This document shows positions 15,500 to 28,652 of a stretch of 64,000 bases of DNA, in pieces. The translations under genes were made by a program, and so were the position numbers. The first letter of the stretch is position 1, and each line of letters opens with the position of its first letter. Source of the DNA: Mastacembelus armatus (taxonomy: Eukaryota > Chordata > Actinopteri > Synbranchiformes > Mastacembelidae); contig NC_046654.1 in assembly GCF_900324485.2 (NCBI RefSeq), positions 12,878,562 to 12,942,561 of the forward strand, written 5' to 3'. The notes under the pieces were generated by a model. The model was given only the letters and a program-made list of their open reading frames with translations, was not told where the DNA came from and did not search any database.

Positions 15500-16029
15500 A
15501 TAATATAAAATTCTATCATGTCAGTGATAAACTTCACCAGTTTTCTTATAGTAAATGTACAAAATCATATTCTACAGACATTTTAAGAATAACAAAACAC
15601 ACACAATATTGGTATGTGTGTATCAGTGTGTCTGCACTACTAACAAATATTGGCAAAAATCTAATCTTATATGTATACTCAACTAAGGCGTGGGAATGAA
15701 ATAATATTGCGTGGGAAGGAGGCCATGCACACATAACTAGAGGTAAGGAGAAAGTTAATGAGGGATTTACTATGTCGAAGCCATCCAATAATAAAGCGTG
15801 GTAATGGGATATTACCCCTTATTTCTCTAGGTGTTAAAAAAGGTCCACAGATAATATTTAATAAACGTATGTGAATTTGGGTTTTAAAAACTTATTTGAA
15901 AAGTTACATTTAAATCATATCAGCCCAAAAAGTTAAAAGCTCTTAGTAAATGTAATCTGTGTATCACTAGGTGGCATTGTGTAAATAATTATTTTATCTA
16001 CAGCCCAGTCCAAACCTGTTATTTTTAAT

Positions 16030-16375
16030 CCCTGGACGTGGTTCAGTGACAGTCCATCACAGCACGCGCTGCGGCTCTGCGGGGACGACGGAGCCTGGAA
16101 CTCGCGTCACCATGGAAGCGCTCAGTTTGCGACATGTATTCGCCATTTTGCTGCCTCGGTGTGTGTGTGTGTGTGTATGTGTATGTGTGAGCTGTTCTCG
16201 ATCTGAACACCTCTGTAGTTTCCAAACACCCAACACTCTAGACAGCAGCTAAAACAACCAACGAAAATGTCTGCACCATGAAAACCGTGGCGACCGCAGC
16301 ATGACACGGACATTTGGACGAAGTAACGTTAAATAGTCTCCCGCCGTCACCGAAGAGGACCAGGAGAAAAGCAAG
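16030..16375 (+). promoter_or_regulatory. togaram1: togaram1 promoter and untranslated exon 1
   Basis: CpG-rich stretch (GCACGCGCTGCGGCTCTGCG near 16061; CCCGCCGTCACCGAAGAGGA near 16340) ending in a plausible donor AAAGCAAG|GTCTGT at 16375. The next acceptor is TTCTTTGTATTCTCAG at 16989. The 60-68 codon frames here lack homology, so the exon is taken as 5' UTR. A short (TG)n tract lies at 16158-16185. Confidence 0.5.
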
Positions 16376-16810
16376 GTCTGTTTTCTGGCTGTTTTTCTAA
16401 CTTTGCTAGCCCAGTCAGCCAGCATTCCCACTAATACCACTGAGGGAGTAGCGAGTTAGCTTAGCATCGTTTGAGTGGTCTACCGTTAACCCAGGCTCTA
16501 TGGAGCTAAGTTACCCACCGTTGACTAATGCTGCTTAACGGTAACGTGTATACATGGGTCGATTAGTCCGTGAAAAGGCGGTAGATACGAGGCGTTACTT
16601 GTCTTTTGAGGCTCTGACCGAAACACCGTCAGTAACTAAACATCAGCGACGTAACGTTAACGCTACATTGTTAAAGATGATCTGCCAGTCAGTTGATACC
16701 TGGCAGCCACAAGTGGTTGTGACCATTCCCTGATTAATGCATTTCATAATGATCGATCGCATCAACACACTCCCGCAGCTGAAATATGTGTTCACTGCTG
16801 TAGCATGTTC

Positions 16811-16813
<3 letters not shown>

Positions 16814-16850
<37 letters not shown>

Positions 16851-16859
16851 ATATATGCA

Positions 16860-16908
<49 letters not shown>
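16814..16908. repeat. (TA)n microsatellite in togaram1 intron 1
   Basis: Two long TA runs separated by GTGTATATATGCATGTATAT. It ends about 80 bp before the acceptor of the first coding exon. Expected to be highly length-variable and able to extrude as a cruciform. Confidence 0.95.
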
Positions 16909-16910
<2 letters not shown>

Positions 16911-17058
16911 ATCATTCCCGAGGCTTGCAGTCTCTTGCTCCTCAATGTGTTAATTTCACTCCTGGTAATTTTCTTCTTTGTATTCTCAGCTCTGAACACA
17001 GCAGAGTGGTTGTCCATCGCCAGCCACTCAGGATGAAGGCACGAAGCAAAGAGGAGGA

Positions 17059-20000
17059 ATGTTATTGTCCTCACAGGGCTGGGTTTGCTTCCTTGGATTC
17101 TCAAATGTGACCACATCCAAAAGATCATCAATAATGATACCTGGACTGATTTCCCGGGAGTTACATGAGCAGCTTCTGGACCCGAAGAATTACCAAAATC
17201 GCACAAATGGGGTTGAAGAGCTCAGACACATCCTCTTAGAAGTGGACATTAAATCAGTCCCATCTCGTAGTATTGAGGATTTTATCAATTTTCTTCCTCG
17301 ACTTCTGGATGACAGTAATTTTAAAGTCTTGTACAGCACCTTACAAATTTTAAACTTACTCATCCAGAAGCTAGATACAAGTGTAGACAAATATTTCAAA
17401 CAGTTAGTTTCAGTGGCTCTCAAAGCCCTGGGGGACACTCGGACCATCACAAAGAATGAATACATGAATGTCTTTCGACAGCTTATGAAAACTGTTGCAC
17501 CACAGCAAGTATTGGATCTTGTAATTGGCAACTTGAAACACAAAAATTCAAGGGTTCGTGAAGATGTGCTTAACATTGTTATGGCAGCTATGCTAACTCA
17601 TCCTAGGAAAGATTTCAATATCCCCAAGCTTTGTTTAGAGGTTGCTCCATATCTGGCAGACAGCAAAAGGAAGGTGCGGCATGCAGCCCTCGAATTGTTT
17701 GCTGTTTTTGACTATTGCCTTGAAACAGGGAAAAAACAACCTCTGATGAAAGCTGTGGACATGGTTGAGCTCAATGAAGATGCAGAGGGTCTTATGGCAG
17801 CTGTACAGGCAAGAAGAGCAAGACACGTCCTTCCAAAACTCTCCTCAGACGGGACTGTGGAGTATGGATTAGTGGTGCCCAAACAAGGCCAGCGGTGCTC
17901 ACTGCAGTATGGTTCTGGAGCTGATCTGGACTGGGTGATGAACGGGGGGCGGATAAGCAGTGCCAGGAGCCACAGAACTGAACTGGACTGTGACCGATTA
18001 TATGGCTATGGCAGCTTAGGCTCCCTCACGGAGGACCTTCCACTTCAAAGGAGGATTGTCAGTGCGGGTAAAGGGAAGAACAAATTACCATGGGAGGTTT
18101 CGAGCTTCTCATCCACTGAGAATGAACAGCAATGCAGTACACCCAATGGAAAGTGCTCCAAACAGGTGGGGTCCATCATCCCTGTCAGCTTGTCTTTGAT
18201 GTTACTTACAGTATCTCTTGTGATAATTTAGCCATTTGGGAACGTTTTCCTGATTTAGCATATGCTTTTTAATAGCTATATGAGTCTTACTGTGCTTTGT
18301 TTAGGCATTACTCAATATCTGGCAGGCAGCCAGGTGTTGAGCCTTGGTTATTCTGGTATATTGCATGTTAGTTTCCCCAGATCACAGATAGAAATATTAT
18401 CCTCTTAGTTAATAAATCAGTTATTGATTCAACAAACAGTGTTCACGTCTTTGTTTAAAACAACTTCTAAAAATACTCTTTGAAATCCAAGCCAATTAGA
18501 GCCTGACCATTCATTTCTGAAATGCCTGCACAGAGATTTCCGGAGTGTTTTTCAGTATCTCAATAGCCAGGCAATTATCTTGATTTATTTATTTTTTCCG
18601 CCAATCTTTCAGAAAGTGCGGACATTAGATAAGAGAAATATTAATCTTTTAAAAAAGCTGAGGCTTCAGTTGTCAATTTTTTTTTTTTCTGGACACACCA
18701 AGGCCCAAAGGCTCCAGTCCAATGAGACAAAAGAAAACTTAGAAATGGCACTTTCCCCAGGGACAGCTGTAAAAAGAAAAATAAACATAGGTATATCTCT
18801 CATGATTATATCTCTCGTGATGCAGGATGGATGGAGCACAGCAGGGAGGGGCAGTTATTCTTATATTTATTATCTGGAGTTCAGCTATGGCCTCTTCTGT
18901 CAACCTCTCCCTGTGTGTGTGATTCTCAGTGCATCCTTGGGAACATATTGATAGAAAATAGTGTCTTTTTTTAGAAATATATCAGTGTTTGTTGGCACGG
19001 TAACAATCAGCTGAATTCGATCACTGAATATGTGGCTCTCAATTTTTTATAAACACTGTGAGGAACAGATAGGTAAACTATTAGAGCACGCAAGGATCAC
19101 TGACAGTATTCCAGGAAGAAATACAGCAGGTGACCCATTTCCCAGCATAGTGTCACTGATGCTGCGAAGATGACCAGCCTTGTTGCAATCAGGACTTGCA
19201 TACTGCTTTTTGTGTTAAATGAGTTATTGTGGAATACATATCATATTTTAACTGCTAATGAACTAGAATAAAGTTTTAAGCATAACTTAATATCAGCTTC
19301 ATTCGAATAATATCTATTGGTTGTGATGAGTGGCTTTGTTTTATGTGGTATTAATTGACCATATTTGTTGTGGAAACTATTATCCAGCTTAGTGCCTCCA
19401 TTTGAGAAACCTTCTGTTTATAGCAGTGTCTGTTTCCCAGCAAACCCATTACCACATGTCACACTCACTGCACGGGGCGTGAAACATAATTGCCAATATC
19501 GCTGGGTTATGCTTTTAAAACATGACTTATTTACTGATGTAGTGGTGATTGCAATCATGGGAAGTGCTCTGCACTGTTGATCAGATTGTGTGTAGTGGAG
19601 CTCACCTCAGCCACACTCTTTTGGAGAGTTATTTTCTGTCTACTTCAAATATTATTGCTTTATGAAAACATTAGATTTCAAGTACATTAGGTTAGGTCTG
19701 TTTACAGAAGCAGAAGGCCCATCCAAAGGCCAGTGTCTCTTGTTTGAGCTCGCTAATTATTTGCTACCTCCCTTTGTTCAGGCCAATGGATGGAATTACA
19801 CTGAGGCCCTTGTTATGTTTATGGATTGTTTTACGCTAGTTATTTGAATGTCATCCTTTATTGTTGCTGTTAAAAGAAATCATTTTCTGCCTACTCATAG
19901 GTGGCCAATGAGGATTTCCCTCCACTGTCCAGGAGTCCAGACACCTACATACCCAGTTTTAGTAAGTGCCAATATTTTCTTCTGTCACTCTGTTATACCC

Positions 20001-23000
20001 ACATTATTTCCATTTGCAAGGACAAGTACAGCTGACTGGCTGTCACGGTAGTTTACCTTAAATTAGATTTGCTGTAATTGAATTAGCATGAGGCAGAGGC
20101 GTCACCATGCCACGTCACCAAAAGCCCTGAGATTTGCAGGTGCAACGTGGGCATACCAGTCTCCAGCATGCCAGAAGAGACCGTTGCTCCATCCCATTCA
20201 CCAGTTAGTTTAAACACTAGCATTTTATTGTGACACAATGAATGCTCGCAGAAATTTATTGCATTGCATTGTTGTTCCCGCATATGCTAAGTCAAAATAA
20301 GTAGCTTGAGAACATGGCTTAATGGTTTCCCTTTTCTTTTCAAGTCAAGATTCCCCTAATACCAGATTCAGACCGTGAAACAATTTGGAGGCTAATTTTT
20401 GTTTTTTGTTTTTAATTATTATTTTTTGGGCAGTTTTTGCCTTTATCTAATAGGACAGTGGAGAGAGACAGGAAATTAGGGGAGAGAGCAAGGGAAGACA
20501 TGTAGGTTATATGACGGCCGGCTCAGGAGTCGAGCTGGCGTCCCCTGCGTATATGGACGGATGTACTATCGCTACACTACTAGCGGCCCCTCTTGGAGGC
20601 TAATTTTGAGATGATTTTTAACCCTGAAAAAAAAAAAAGTGTAACCAATAGTAGGTGAATATCTTAGTGCCAGAAGCTCTTTAAGTATGCCAGCTTCAAT
20701 AGAGAAAAATACAGTGTTACTAATGCTCCTGTCCCTAGTTTATTCCAACCTGTTGGTGCAGGGCAGGATAAGAGTGACCTCCCAGTAGCTGTCCCAAACA
20801 GACAACCACTCAGTTTGGACACAAGCATAAAAAAGAAGAAGCCCATTGATCATTGAACAAAATTTGTACACTCATTTCTGTAAGAGGAAAAACATGGTTT
20901 CCAATCTGATATATTCTTACCAGAATTTGTTTTGCAAATGTTCTACAGTTTCTCTGTATGAGTTTTTTTTTATTGCACTCCTTGACAAAATAGCCATTTA
21001 CCCCACTTGAATACACGAGGGATTAGATTCACTTTTAGTGCCGCTACTATTTCTTACGTAATCTGAACACATGATAGTAGTAATCCGCAAATGAAGATTA
21101 CAGGTCTAGTGTATCGTTCTACTTGGAGGTAGTATCTTTTTCAATGCCCTGCAAAAGTCAGTTGTGTGCTTTGCAAAGTAGTTCCACTTTGGTGTGACAT
21201 TACTATGTCGATGTAAGTTTTTATGGCTACAGCTGTGTGTGAACCCTCCCCACCTGCATAACCTCTGTGCGTCTACACAGCCAAGAATTAAAACTCCTTT
21301 AATTTTCACGCTGCATCGTTTGCCAACAATATATGCCATCCCACTTAAACAAATCCTAATTAACAGTTCAACCACTCCAACACCTTCACCTGCAGTCAAG
21401 ATCTGTTTTTTTTTTTGTTTTTTTTTTTGTGGTCATCAGTTTACAGAGGGAGTGTTGCTGTCATGTTAACTTTTATCTGAGTAATATGCAACCCTATTAG
21501 GTTTATAGTATAAATACTAAAGCATACTTTTCCGTCTAGGTTCTGCAGAGCCGCAGAAGCCGCAGTCCTCTAGGAGGAAGGAGTCTCCTGCACGTCTGAG
21601 GAGAAGCGGAAGTCTCAACCTAGACCAAGATATCTTTAAAACTGACCAAGATGGTGGTAAGAAGTCATTTGTTTTTACATATTGACAAGTAAGAAAAAAA
21701 ATCAGGAAAAAAGAATGAACAGTTTTGAATGTTCAGCTCTTCACAAATGCCATCCCCACCTTGCTGTTTATTACCTAGTTTTTCCTGTATCCTTGTGCAT
21801 GAACACTTTGTCTCACAGTGACACACAGGGGACACATGCCACCAAGGAATCCCAGCGTTGAGCGCACGTTTTCCCTCCCCTCCAACCCCAACACATGTGG
21901 CTCCTTCCTTCTGCCCTCCTACCCACTGGCTGCACTCCCAGGAGGCATGCTTACTCCAACAGTATCCCGCCGCCATGCAGAGACCTCCCTCTCTATGTCT
22001 AATACCTGGCCCAACAAAAGAGAGAACACCCCTCATCAGCGAAACACAACAACAAAGGGTAATCTATTAAAAAGATATTATTGCATATGTAGTTGTTTTA
22101 TCTGATGAAAAAAGAAACATGGTGTGGCTTCTGTTTTATTTCATCAGTTTGTCTTCTCCTCCCTGTGTCCTCCAGGGGACATTCTATCTAGCACATGCTC
22201 TCCCAGGCCTCTTCGCGCCTCCCTTGTGAGTTCATCTTCCACTTCGTCATTTCGACGGGCTCTGAGCAGCTCCAGGGCAACCCTCTCTGTCTCACCAGTC
22301 ATCCCTCCAGCAGAGCATGCGCAGTCTCAAAATGTCCAGAGGTCCAATGCTCCAGGCAGCCCTCAGAACCAGCAGCTAGAACCTGACGGCTTCAGTGCAG
22401 TTCGAGATCCTGAGGAGGATGATTCTTTGGACATGCAGGAGGTCAGAAAACTTTTTTTTTTTTCTTTTTTTTTAGAAAGACCTTTTCCAACTTGCATCCT
22501 CGGCATGTCAGATTCCTCAAAGAAGCACCCCAGTATTTTTGACCCACTACTGTATGACCAAACACATGAGGACACAGTCTCTGCTTGTTTAGGATTATAG
22601 TTGTCAGGTTGGCTGGATTAATAATGTTCCTTTCCATGCTCACAGATGCTGAACTCTTTGCGCTCACTGCGGAACAGTGCTGCCAAGAAGAGGGCTAAGG
22701 TGAGCCTTAGCAGTCCAGACCCTGACAGCCCAGACTCAGCTGTGAGGTTAGACCTGGGTCTGGACTCACCATCGCACACGTCTCCAATGTTTACCAGCTC
22801 AGCCAGTGAGAGTGGTTTGTCCAGTCTGAGCTCAGTTGCCAACTCCAGCTTCAATGGCATCAAAACAAGGTATATATTGCTGTTGATGTCTCTCCACCTC
22901 ATCACATAGTAGAAATAATTGTTTTTTGCAGAAATATACGACAACCAGTTAGAGACACAACTGGTTAAAACCCTTTGATGCACCTTTGCACATTTTTGTG

Positions 23001-26000
23001 TATTTTGATTTTAATTTCTAGCACTTTTTTTTTTTTTTTTTTTCATTTTTCATTTTAAGTTTTATAGTTTGATTTTTTCCGCACACCTTTTTGTGTCGAA
23101 GGCGTATTAATGTAACTTATTTGAAGGAGCATCTAAGGGTTTTAAAGACAATGATTATGTTATATCCAACACACTAGCTGACTTGTGGAGAGAAAAGAAG
23201 AGCACATTGATAATAATGTCTTATTCAAGGTTACAATGTGTTTCATTTGTAGTGAATGTAATTTGGTACCCATCTGGTTTTGTAAGAGAATGTTTTGAGC
23301 AACACTGAGCAGATTTGCAGATTTTCACACTTGTCACATGTGTCCTGGAAGCTCTGCGTCTTCAGGAGTGAAACCTCGCATTGCAAGAGTGCCTTCTGCA
23401 AAACTGAGATCTTCTGTATCCATGGACTTCAGCAGCCTTCAAGGTATAAAATTAATGAAATGATTTGTGCCACTGTGCTGTGATATTTTTGCATGTTATT
23501 TATATTTTTGTATTTGCTTTGTCAAGGATCATCTCATCGAAATGAGCTGCTGTCTGAAGTGGGTGTTGTTGGGCAGAGAGTTACTTACTCCAACGGAACA
23601 ATCAAATCTGAGGAAGAGATGACAGGACCGTCACCTCCCTTGGCCAAACCATTAGTCAGAGCCCTGAAGCCTGCCAAAGGTCAGCCAGCAGGGACAGTGG
23701 ATTAAGCTGGTGATATTATTCTTCGTGTTTACATGAACAAATCAGTAAATTGACTCTTTAATCTTTAGGATCACAGAGCCATAGCAGCAGGAACTCACCA
23801 GGCACAGATATGCCTGACGGGGTCTTTGGAAGAGGTCAGTCAACCCATATCTGTGAAGTACAGTACTGCCTCACTTTAATACAAATACACATTTTTCATA
23901 CTGTGAGTTACAGATAAATGATTAAAAAATGATGTGGATCTCATGAGTGATATTGTAAGTTAGCTGAAAATACCCTCATGCATCTTAGGTATGTTGAGCA
24001 CTGCAGTGTCCCCCAGCCATCCAGGAGACACTTTGTCACTTAGGCAGGGTGATTCAGTGGCCAACCCCCCCACTGATTCCTCAGCAGGGATCTACAGCCA
24101 TGCTCTGCCTGGCAGTCACCTAGACTTTGATGACAGCCCACGTTTACATGAGCGCAAGGTTAGTCACACTTTGTCTGTTGGTAAATTCTAGTGCATCTTA
24201 GAAAGTTTGCAGTTCCCAACACCCATCTGGTCTGTTCTTTACCAATGCACATACAGGAGAAGGTGAAGAATGCAAGGTTTGGCCAGGATAAGACAAGACA
24301 GCAACTGGATCAGCAAGAGGGGCAGTCAAGTTACAGGGACAACGCACAAGGCAAGATTCAGCATCATGTTAAATAAGCAATGTCTGATTCTCATCCACAG
24401 GGAAGAATAGGGGAATAATTGTTAACGGCAAGGGAATGTTTTGGAAATCTTAACCACCTGTTTCTAAGTGGCTGAAATGTGCATTTCTGAGATTAAATAG
24501 CTATTTTCTGTTTTTTACTATTAGTTATTTACTTTTTTCAAAGATCTGTCTTTATATAAATGACCACTTTGGCTGCATAAAAATGCACATTAAATTTCTT
24601 TTAACTGTTTTTAATTATAACATGCTGTGGCTGTTCAGATTAGTTTAGAGAGAAATGCCTTCAGTTGGTAACACAACACAGAATATGGTTTTAGTTGCTG
24701 AAATCTTGGTCTTCTGTGATGTAGATCTGCATCTCAACGGTAGCACACTGACTTCTACTAAAGCAGACCTTCCCTCTGATGAGTCCACTATCAGTGCCAC
24801 CAGCCCCCAAAGCCCCATCAAATGCTTCACTCCACCCCACCAGCCAAGCCCCCCCACGGTGCCCCCCAACCCCAAAAACCTGTCCCGACTTAGGAGGGCT
24901 CCTAGCCTCAACAGAACCCGCCCCTCGCTGTCCCATAGCTCAGGTAGGTGGATCTAAAAACCCAGCTACATGCTGCACCAAATGTCAACTTTTACCATGT
25001 ATTTTAAACCAAGCAAATGTAAGGATGTATCTTTATTAAGTTGCTCTGTATAATTTCACAGTTGGACTTTTGCAATTTTGCAGTATTCAACCACATTATA
25101 AAGAGACGAGCCAGTGCTTTATCAGGCCATTGTTTATGGAAAATGCAGAACAGTAATTAGACTGTCAGAGCCATCAGGGCACGGGTGAAGATGTTTGCTT
25201 TTGGTAATGTGCCACAATGCTTTGTTTTGACAATCTACCGTTAATGCACTGCCACCCACGCCCACTGCATGTTTTCAGGCAAATAGAGATGTAACATGAG
25301 AGGGAATCTGTGTGTTGTGTGGTGTTTGACGGGCCATTTAGATGAGATGTCCTCTGGTACCGTGGGCCACAAGAAAAACATCTCAGACCCTCTGGAATTG
25401 TGTCCGTTTTCCAAGCCTGACCTGGCACTGACGCAGAGCTTTAACCTGCTGAGCTCAGAGGACTGGTGAGAAACAGTCAAGCTTTGTGCTCTTATGTACA
25501 TTGTAGTCCAAAAAGTCCAAAAAGTAAGTTTACGCCAAAAATGGCTGTCAATTTTTTTTCCTTTTCAATCTAGGGAGAAGAAGATCGAGGGTCTGACGTT
25601 CCTGCGAAGTCTGGCCCACTACCATTCCGATATACTCCAGGGCAAACTTCATGATGTCTGCCTGTGTCTTATTCAAGAGGTAATGTAATCACTGAATAAC
25701 ACTCCCACATCATTTTGTTATGTTACATTGTGCCAATTTACTGCATCAGAGCTAGAACTCCATCTATCCTTATTTAATATTAATATCTCATTTTGCAGAA
25801 AAATTTCATTTGTCAGTCTCATTAATTATGCATACTCTCAACCTTGGCCACCACTTGATTTTGTTTTTCCTTCAGTATTTAATAATGTCTTTCTTCTTCA
25901 GGTGAGGAATCTGCGATCGGGTGTGTCCAGAGTTGCCGTGTGCACACTGGGTGACCTGTACACCCACATGCAGAAGGCAATGGACCAGGAGCTGGAGGGG

Positions 26001-28535
26001 ACGGTTAAAGCTTTACTGCACAAGGCTGGGGAGAGTAACGCCTTCATTAGGCAGGATGTGGATGCGGCATTGGATTGCATGGTGCAGCACTGCACCCCCA
26101 CTCGTAGCATCAACGCTTTACTCACTGGAGGACTCGGGTCAGTATGTGTGCCTATATACACAGTAAATTGTTGCTTTGTCAAACCTATAATATTGAATTG
26201 TTGCAGCTACTTTTGCACAGTTCCTGACACCAATTAAATGTAAAATATTTACAGTAGTAATGGTAAAGCTTTGATTGCTGACTTGGGTGCTGGTTTCCTT
26301 GCTGCTGATAGTCACCTGAACGCAGTGGTTAGAAAATGCACTGCCCAGCATCTGTCCAATCTGGTAGAGAAGGTCGGTGCTGCCCGTCTTCTGTCTGGAA
26401 GTAAAGATCTCACTGACAGAATCTTGCCTGCAGTCACCAAACTCGCTCAGGACTCCTCGCAAGAAGCCAGGTATGAAGAGAATTTTTTTTGTTTTGGCCC
26501 CTTGTGTACACACATATTTAATTTTAACTAATGTGAGATCCATTCATATTTTCTGATTTACAAAACATTTATAGGGACAAGTATTTGGGTGTACTAGCTG
26601 ATTCACTGATAATCCTTATCATGGTTTGTGGAAAAATTCTGAGCCATTACAAAGTATATAAAACAACTCATATTGGAAAAGTTCACTACAATTTTCCAAA
26701 AGGTTTGGTGCTTTAAACATTCTGAAAATTTGGTCAACTATAATGGAGCATTAGATGAATGGTGTTTGCTATTGGTTGGCACATGTCATACAATCCACTG
26801 GGTGTTTAGAAATCTAGACTACAGTGTTATGCAATTCAAACTGTTACACTATTGACATGGATCAGTTTTCTGTGGTCGTCTACGGGCCTAAAGTGTTTGT
26901 AACAATTTATTGATGGATGAAAATAGGCATAGCAATGTAGAAAAGAAGACTGCACATCTCACTTATCATCTGAGTACTCATTATTATATTGGTTTTATTC
27001 ACAGGTACTTTGGGCGTCGAATGCTGCTGTCACTGTCGTCCCACCCTGACTTTGACAAGATCCTGGAGAAATATGTTCCGACCAAAGACCTGCCGACCGT
27101 CAAAGACACTGTCGTCATTCTCAAGACAAAGGTAGTGTGCTTTGTTTCTTGAAGTGTTAGACTAGTGTTTTTGGTGGAAGTCAAACACTTTCATCTTACC
27201 CAGAAGTTGTGGGTTATTTTAGGGTCTAGGTGAGATACCACAGGACACCCAGTCAGCCAGAGGCAGACGCTCCCTCCCAGGCAGTGGCACAGTCAGGGCG
27301 TCATCTCTCACCAGGGAGCCTCTCAGCCACACCAACAGGTGGGTGTGAATATCAAGCACAACAGCAGAGATGCACGTGAACACTAAATTCAAACTATTTG
27401 AGTACATATTCATGTGTTTTACATCATTTACAGGGAGTCCAGTAGCCATTACTGTAGATCTCAAACACAGAGTATTGCAGACAAGACCGAATACATCAAG
27501 CAGATCTCAGGTCTGCTGGGTTCAAAGGACTTCAGAGAGAGGATCAAAGGAATCGATCAGCTAGTGGCTGATTGCCAGCACAACCCCAACATGGTCATTA
27601 ATAGCATATTCCCGGTTAGTACTTGAATTTGTTGAAATCAATCTGTCAATTTTGTGTACTTATGTACTGTCATGATTCTCCATACCATCATACATTTGTG
27701 TTTTGTTATGAAACTGTCACCAAAACACCTCTTTCACCATTTGTTCTCCTTCTGGTTCCCTTTCTTTCAGGTGTTTGATGCCTTCAAGGCTAGACTGCAG
27801 GAGTCCAACAGTAAGGTCAACTTGTATGCTCTCGAGTCTCTACAGAAAATCATCCCCCTGTTGAAGGACAACCTGTCCCAAGTGGTCAACATCCTCGTCC
27901 CAGCGATTGTAGACAATCACCTCAATTCCAAGAACAATGCCATCTACTCTGCTGCTATTGGAGCTATTAATACACTTGTCTCAAACCTTGGTACTCACTT
28001 CAAGCATTCGGCTATTTCTGGCAGAGGTGACACTTGATGTTTAGTCTAATTTGGAGAATAGTGTTTATTTGACCTTTTTTCTTTCCACTACAGATAACAT
28101 ACTTCTTCTTCAGCCTTTCTGCACCAAGGCTCAGTTTTTAAGTGGCAAAGCAAAGGTGGATCTTATCGAAAAGGTTGCAGGTATATCTGGTGTCCTAATC
28201 CTGAACAGTATAATTAGTTAATTAAGGCTTCATCTTCTGTGTTAGTCTGTTTGACCACCTCTTCTGATTTTCTATTTCCAGATCTTGTGACAGAACTCTA
28301 CCCACGTAAACCCCAGATGGTGGAGCAAAAAGTGCTCCCCTTGCTGTGGCACCTCCTGGGCACATCCACTCATAGCGGCACCATTCATGGCCGGGTCGGC
28401 AGCGTGAGGGGTGCTACCGCCAACCTGTGCCAAGCCCTTTACGCCCAGATGGGGCCCAGTCTGAGCGAGTGTGCTGCCTCCCAGCCCGCCAATGTCCACA
28501 AAGGCTTAAATGAGGTCCTGAGGAACTTGTCCTAA
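17059..28535 (+). CDS. togaram1: TOG array regulator of axonemal microtubules 1
   Basis: Ciliary microtubule regulator (formerly FAM179B; Joubert syndrome gene in humans). I place 22 coding exons: 17059-18165, 19901-19961, 21540-21656, 21819-22058, 22176-22441, 22646-22869, 23352-23443, 23527-23679, 23769-23834, 23989-24158, 24257-24350, 24725-24943, 25342-25465, 25574-25679, 25902-26137, 26312-26470, 27005-27131, 27223-27338, 27434-27614, 27771-27990, 28094-28180, 28282-28535. They sum to 1472 residues in one frame. The large first exon matches human TOG2 (ELHEQLLDPKNYQNRTNGVE; NSRVREDVLNIV). Then come a Ser/Pro-rich linker, TOG3 (about 940-1160; KKIEGLTFLRSLAHYHSDIL, VRKCTAQHLSNLVEK) and TOG4 (about 1200 to the end; VNLYALESLQKIIPLL, ending ECAASQPANVHKGLNEVLRN). 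The exon has an in-frame stop at 16993 just upstream, so the start is ATG 17059 or 17134. Human TOG1 (about 300 residues) is absent. Intron 24351-24724 has a GC donor. The exon 23352 acceptor is the least certain. Confidence 0.92.
20400..20592 (-). mobile_element. tRNA-derived SINE with target-site duplication
   Basis: Read on the minus strand, the element begins with a tRNA-like head (GGGGCCGCTAGTAGTGTAGC, then a B-box-like GCTCGACTCC). The body contains CCTGTCTCTCTCCACTGTCC and TAAAGGCAAAAACTGCCCAA, and the tail is A-rich. It is flanked by a perfect 15-bp direct repeat TTGGAGGCTAATTTT (20385-20399 and 20593-20607), the target-site duplication. It lies in the togaram1 intron between exons 19961 and 21540. 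Confidence 0.85.
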
Positions 28536-28646
28536 AGGTAAATCAGAGTCCAAACTACCAAACATTGGAAAAGAAGAACATGAACACTGACCGTACTTGA
28601 AGACAGAGATGTTCTACATTTCTTATAGTGCCTGCACTTTTATACC

Positions 28647-28652
28647 AATAAA
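28647..28652 (+). other. togaram1: togaram1 proximal polyadenylation signal
   Basis: AATAAA 112 bp after the togaram1 stop codon, in a suitable position for a short 3' UTR form. Confidence 0.5.

Noticed and set aside
16643-17206. Open frame of about 187 codons on the minus strand
   Set aside because: It crosses the TA microsatellite and is antisense to the togaram1 first exon; the IYIYIY content is a repeat artefact.
18580-18951. 123-codon plus frame in the first large togaram1 intron
   Set aside because: No similarity, and exons 18165 and 19901 already join in phase (CSKQ-VANEDFPPL).
17059-28535. Assignment to TOGARAM2 instead of TOGARAM1
   Set aside because: Sequence of TOG3/TOG4 and the C-terminus matches TOGARAM1 closely, and klhl28/C14orf28 are its human neighbours.
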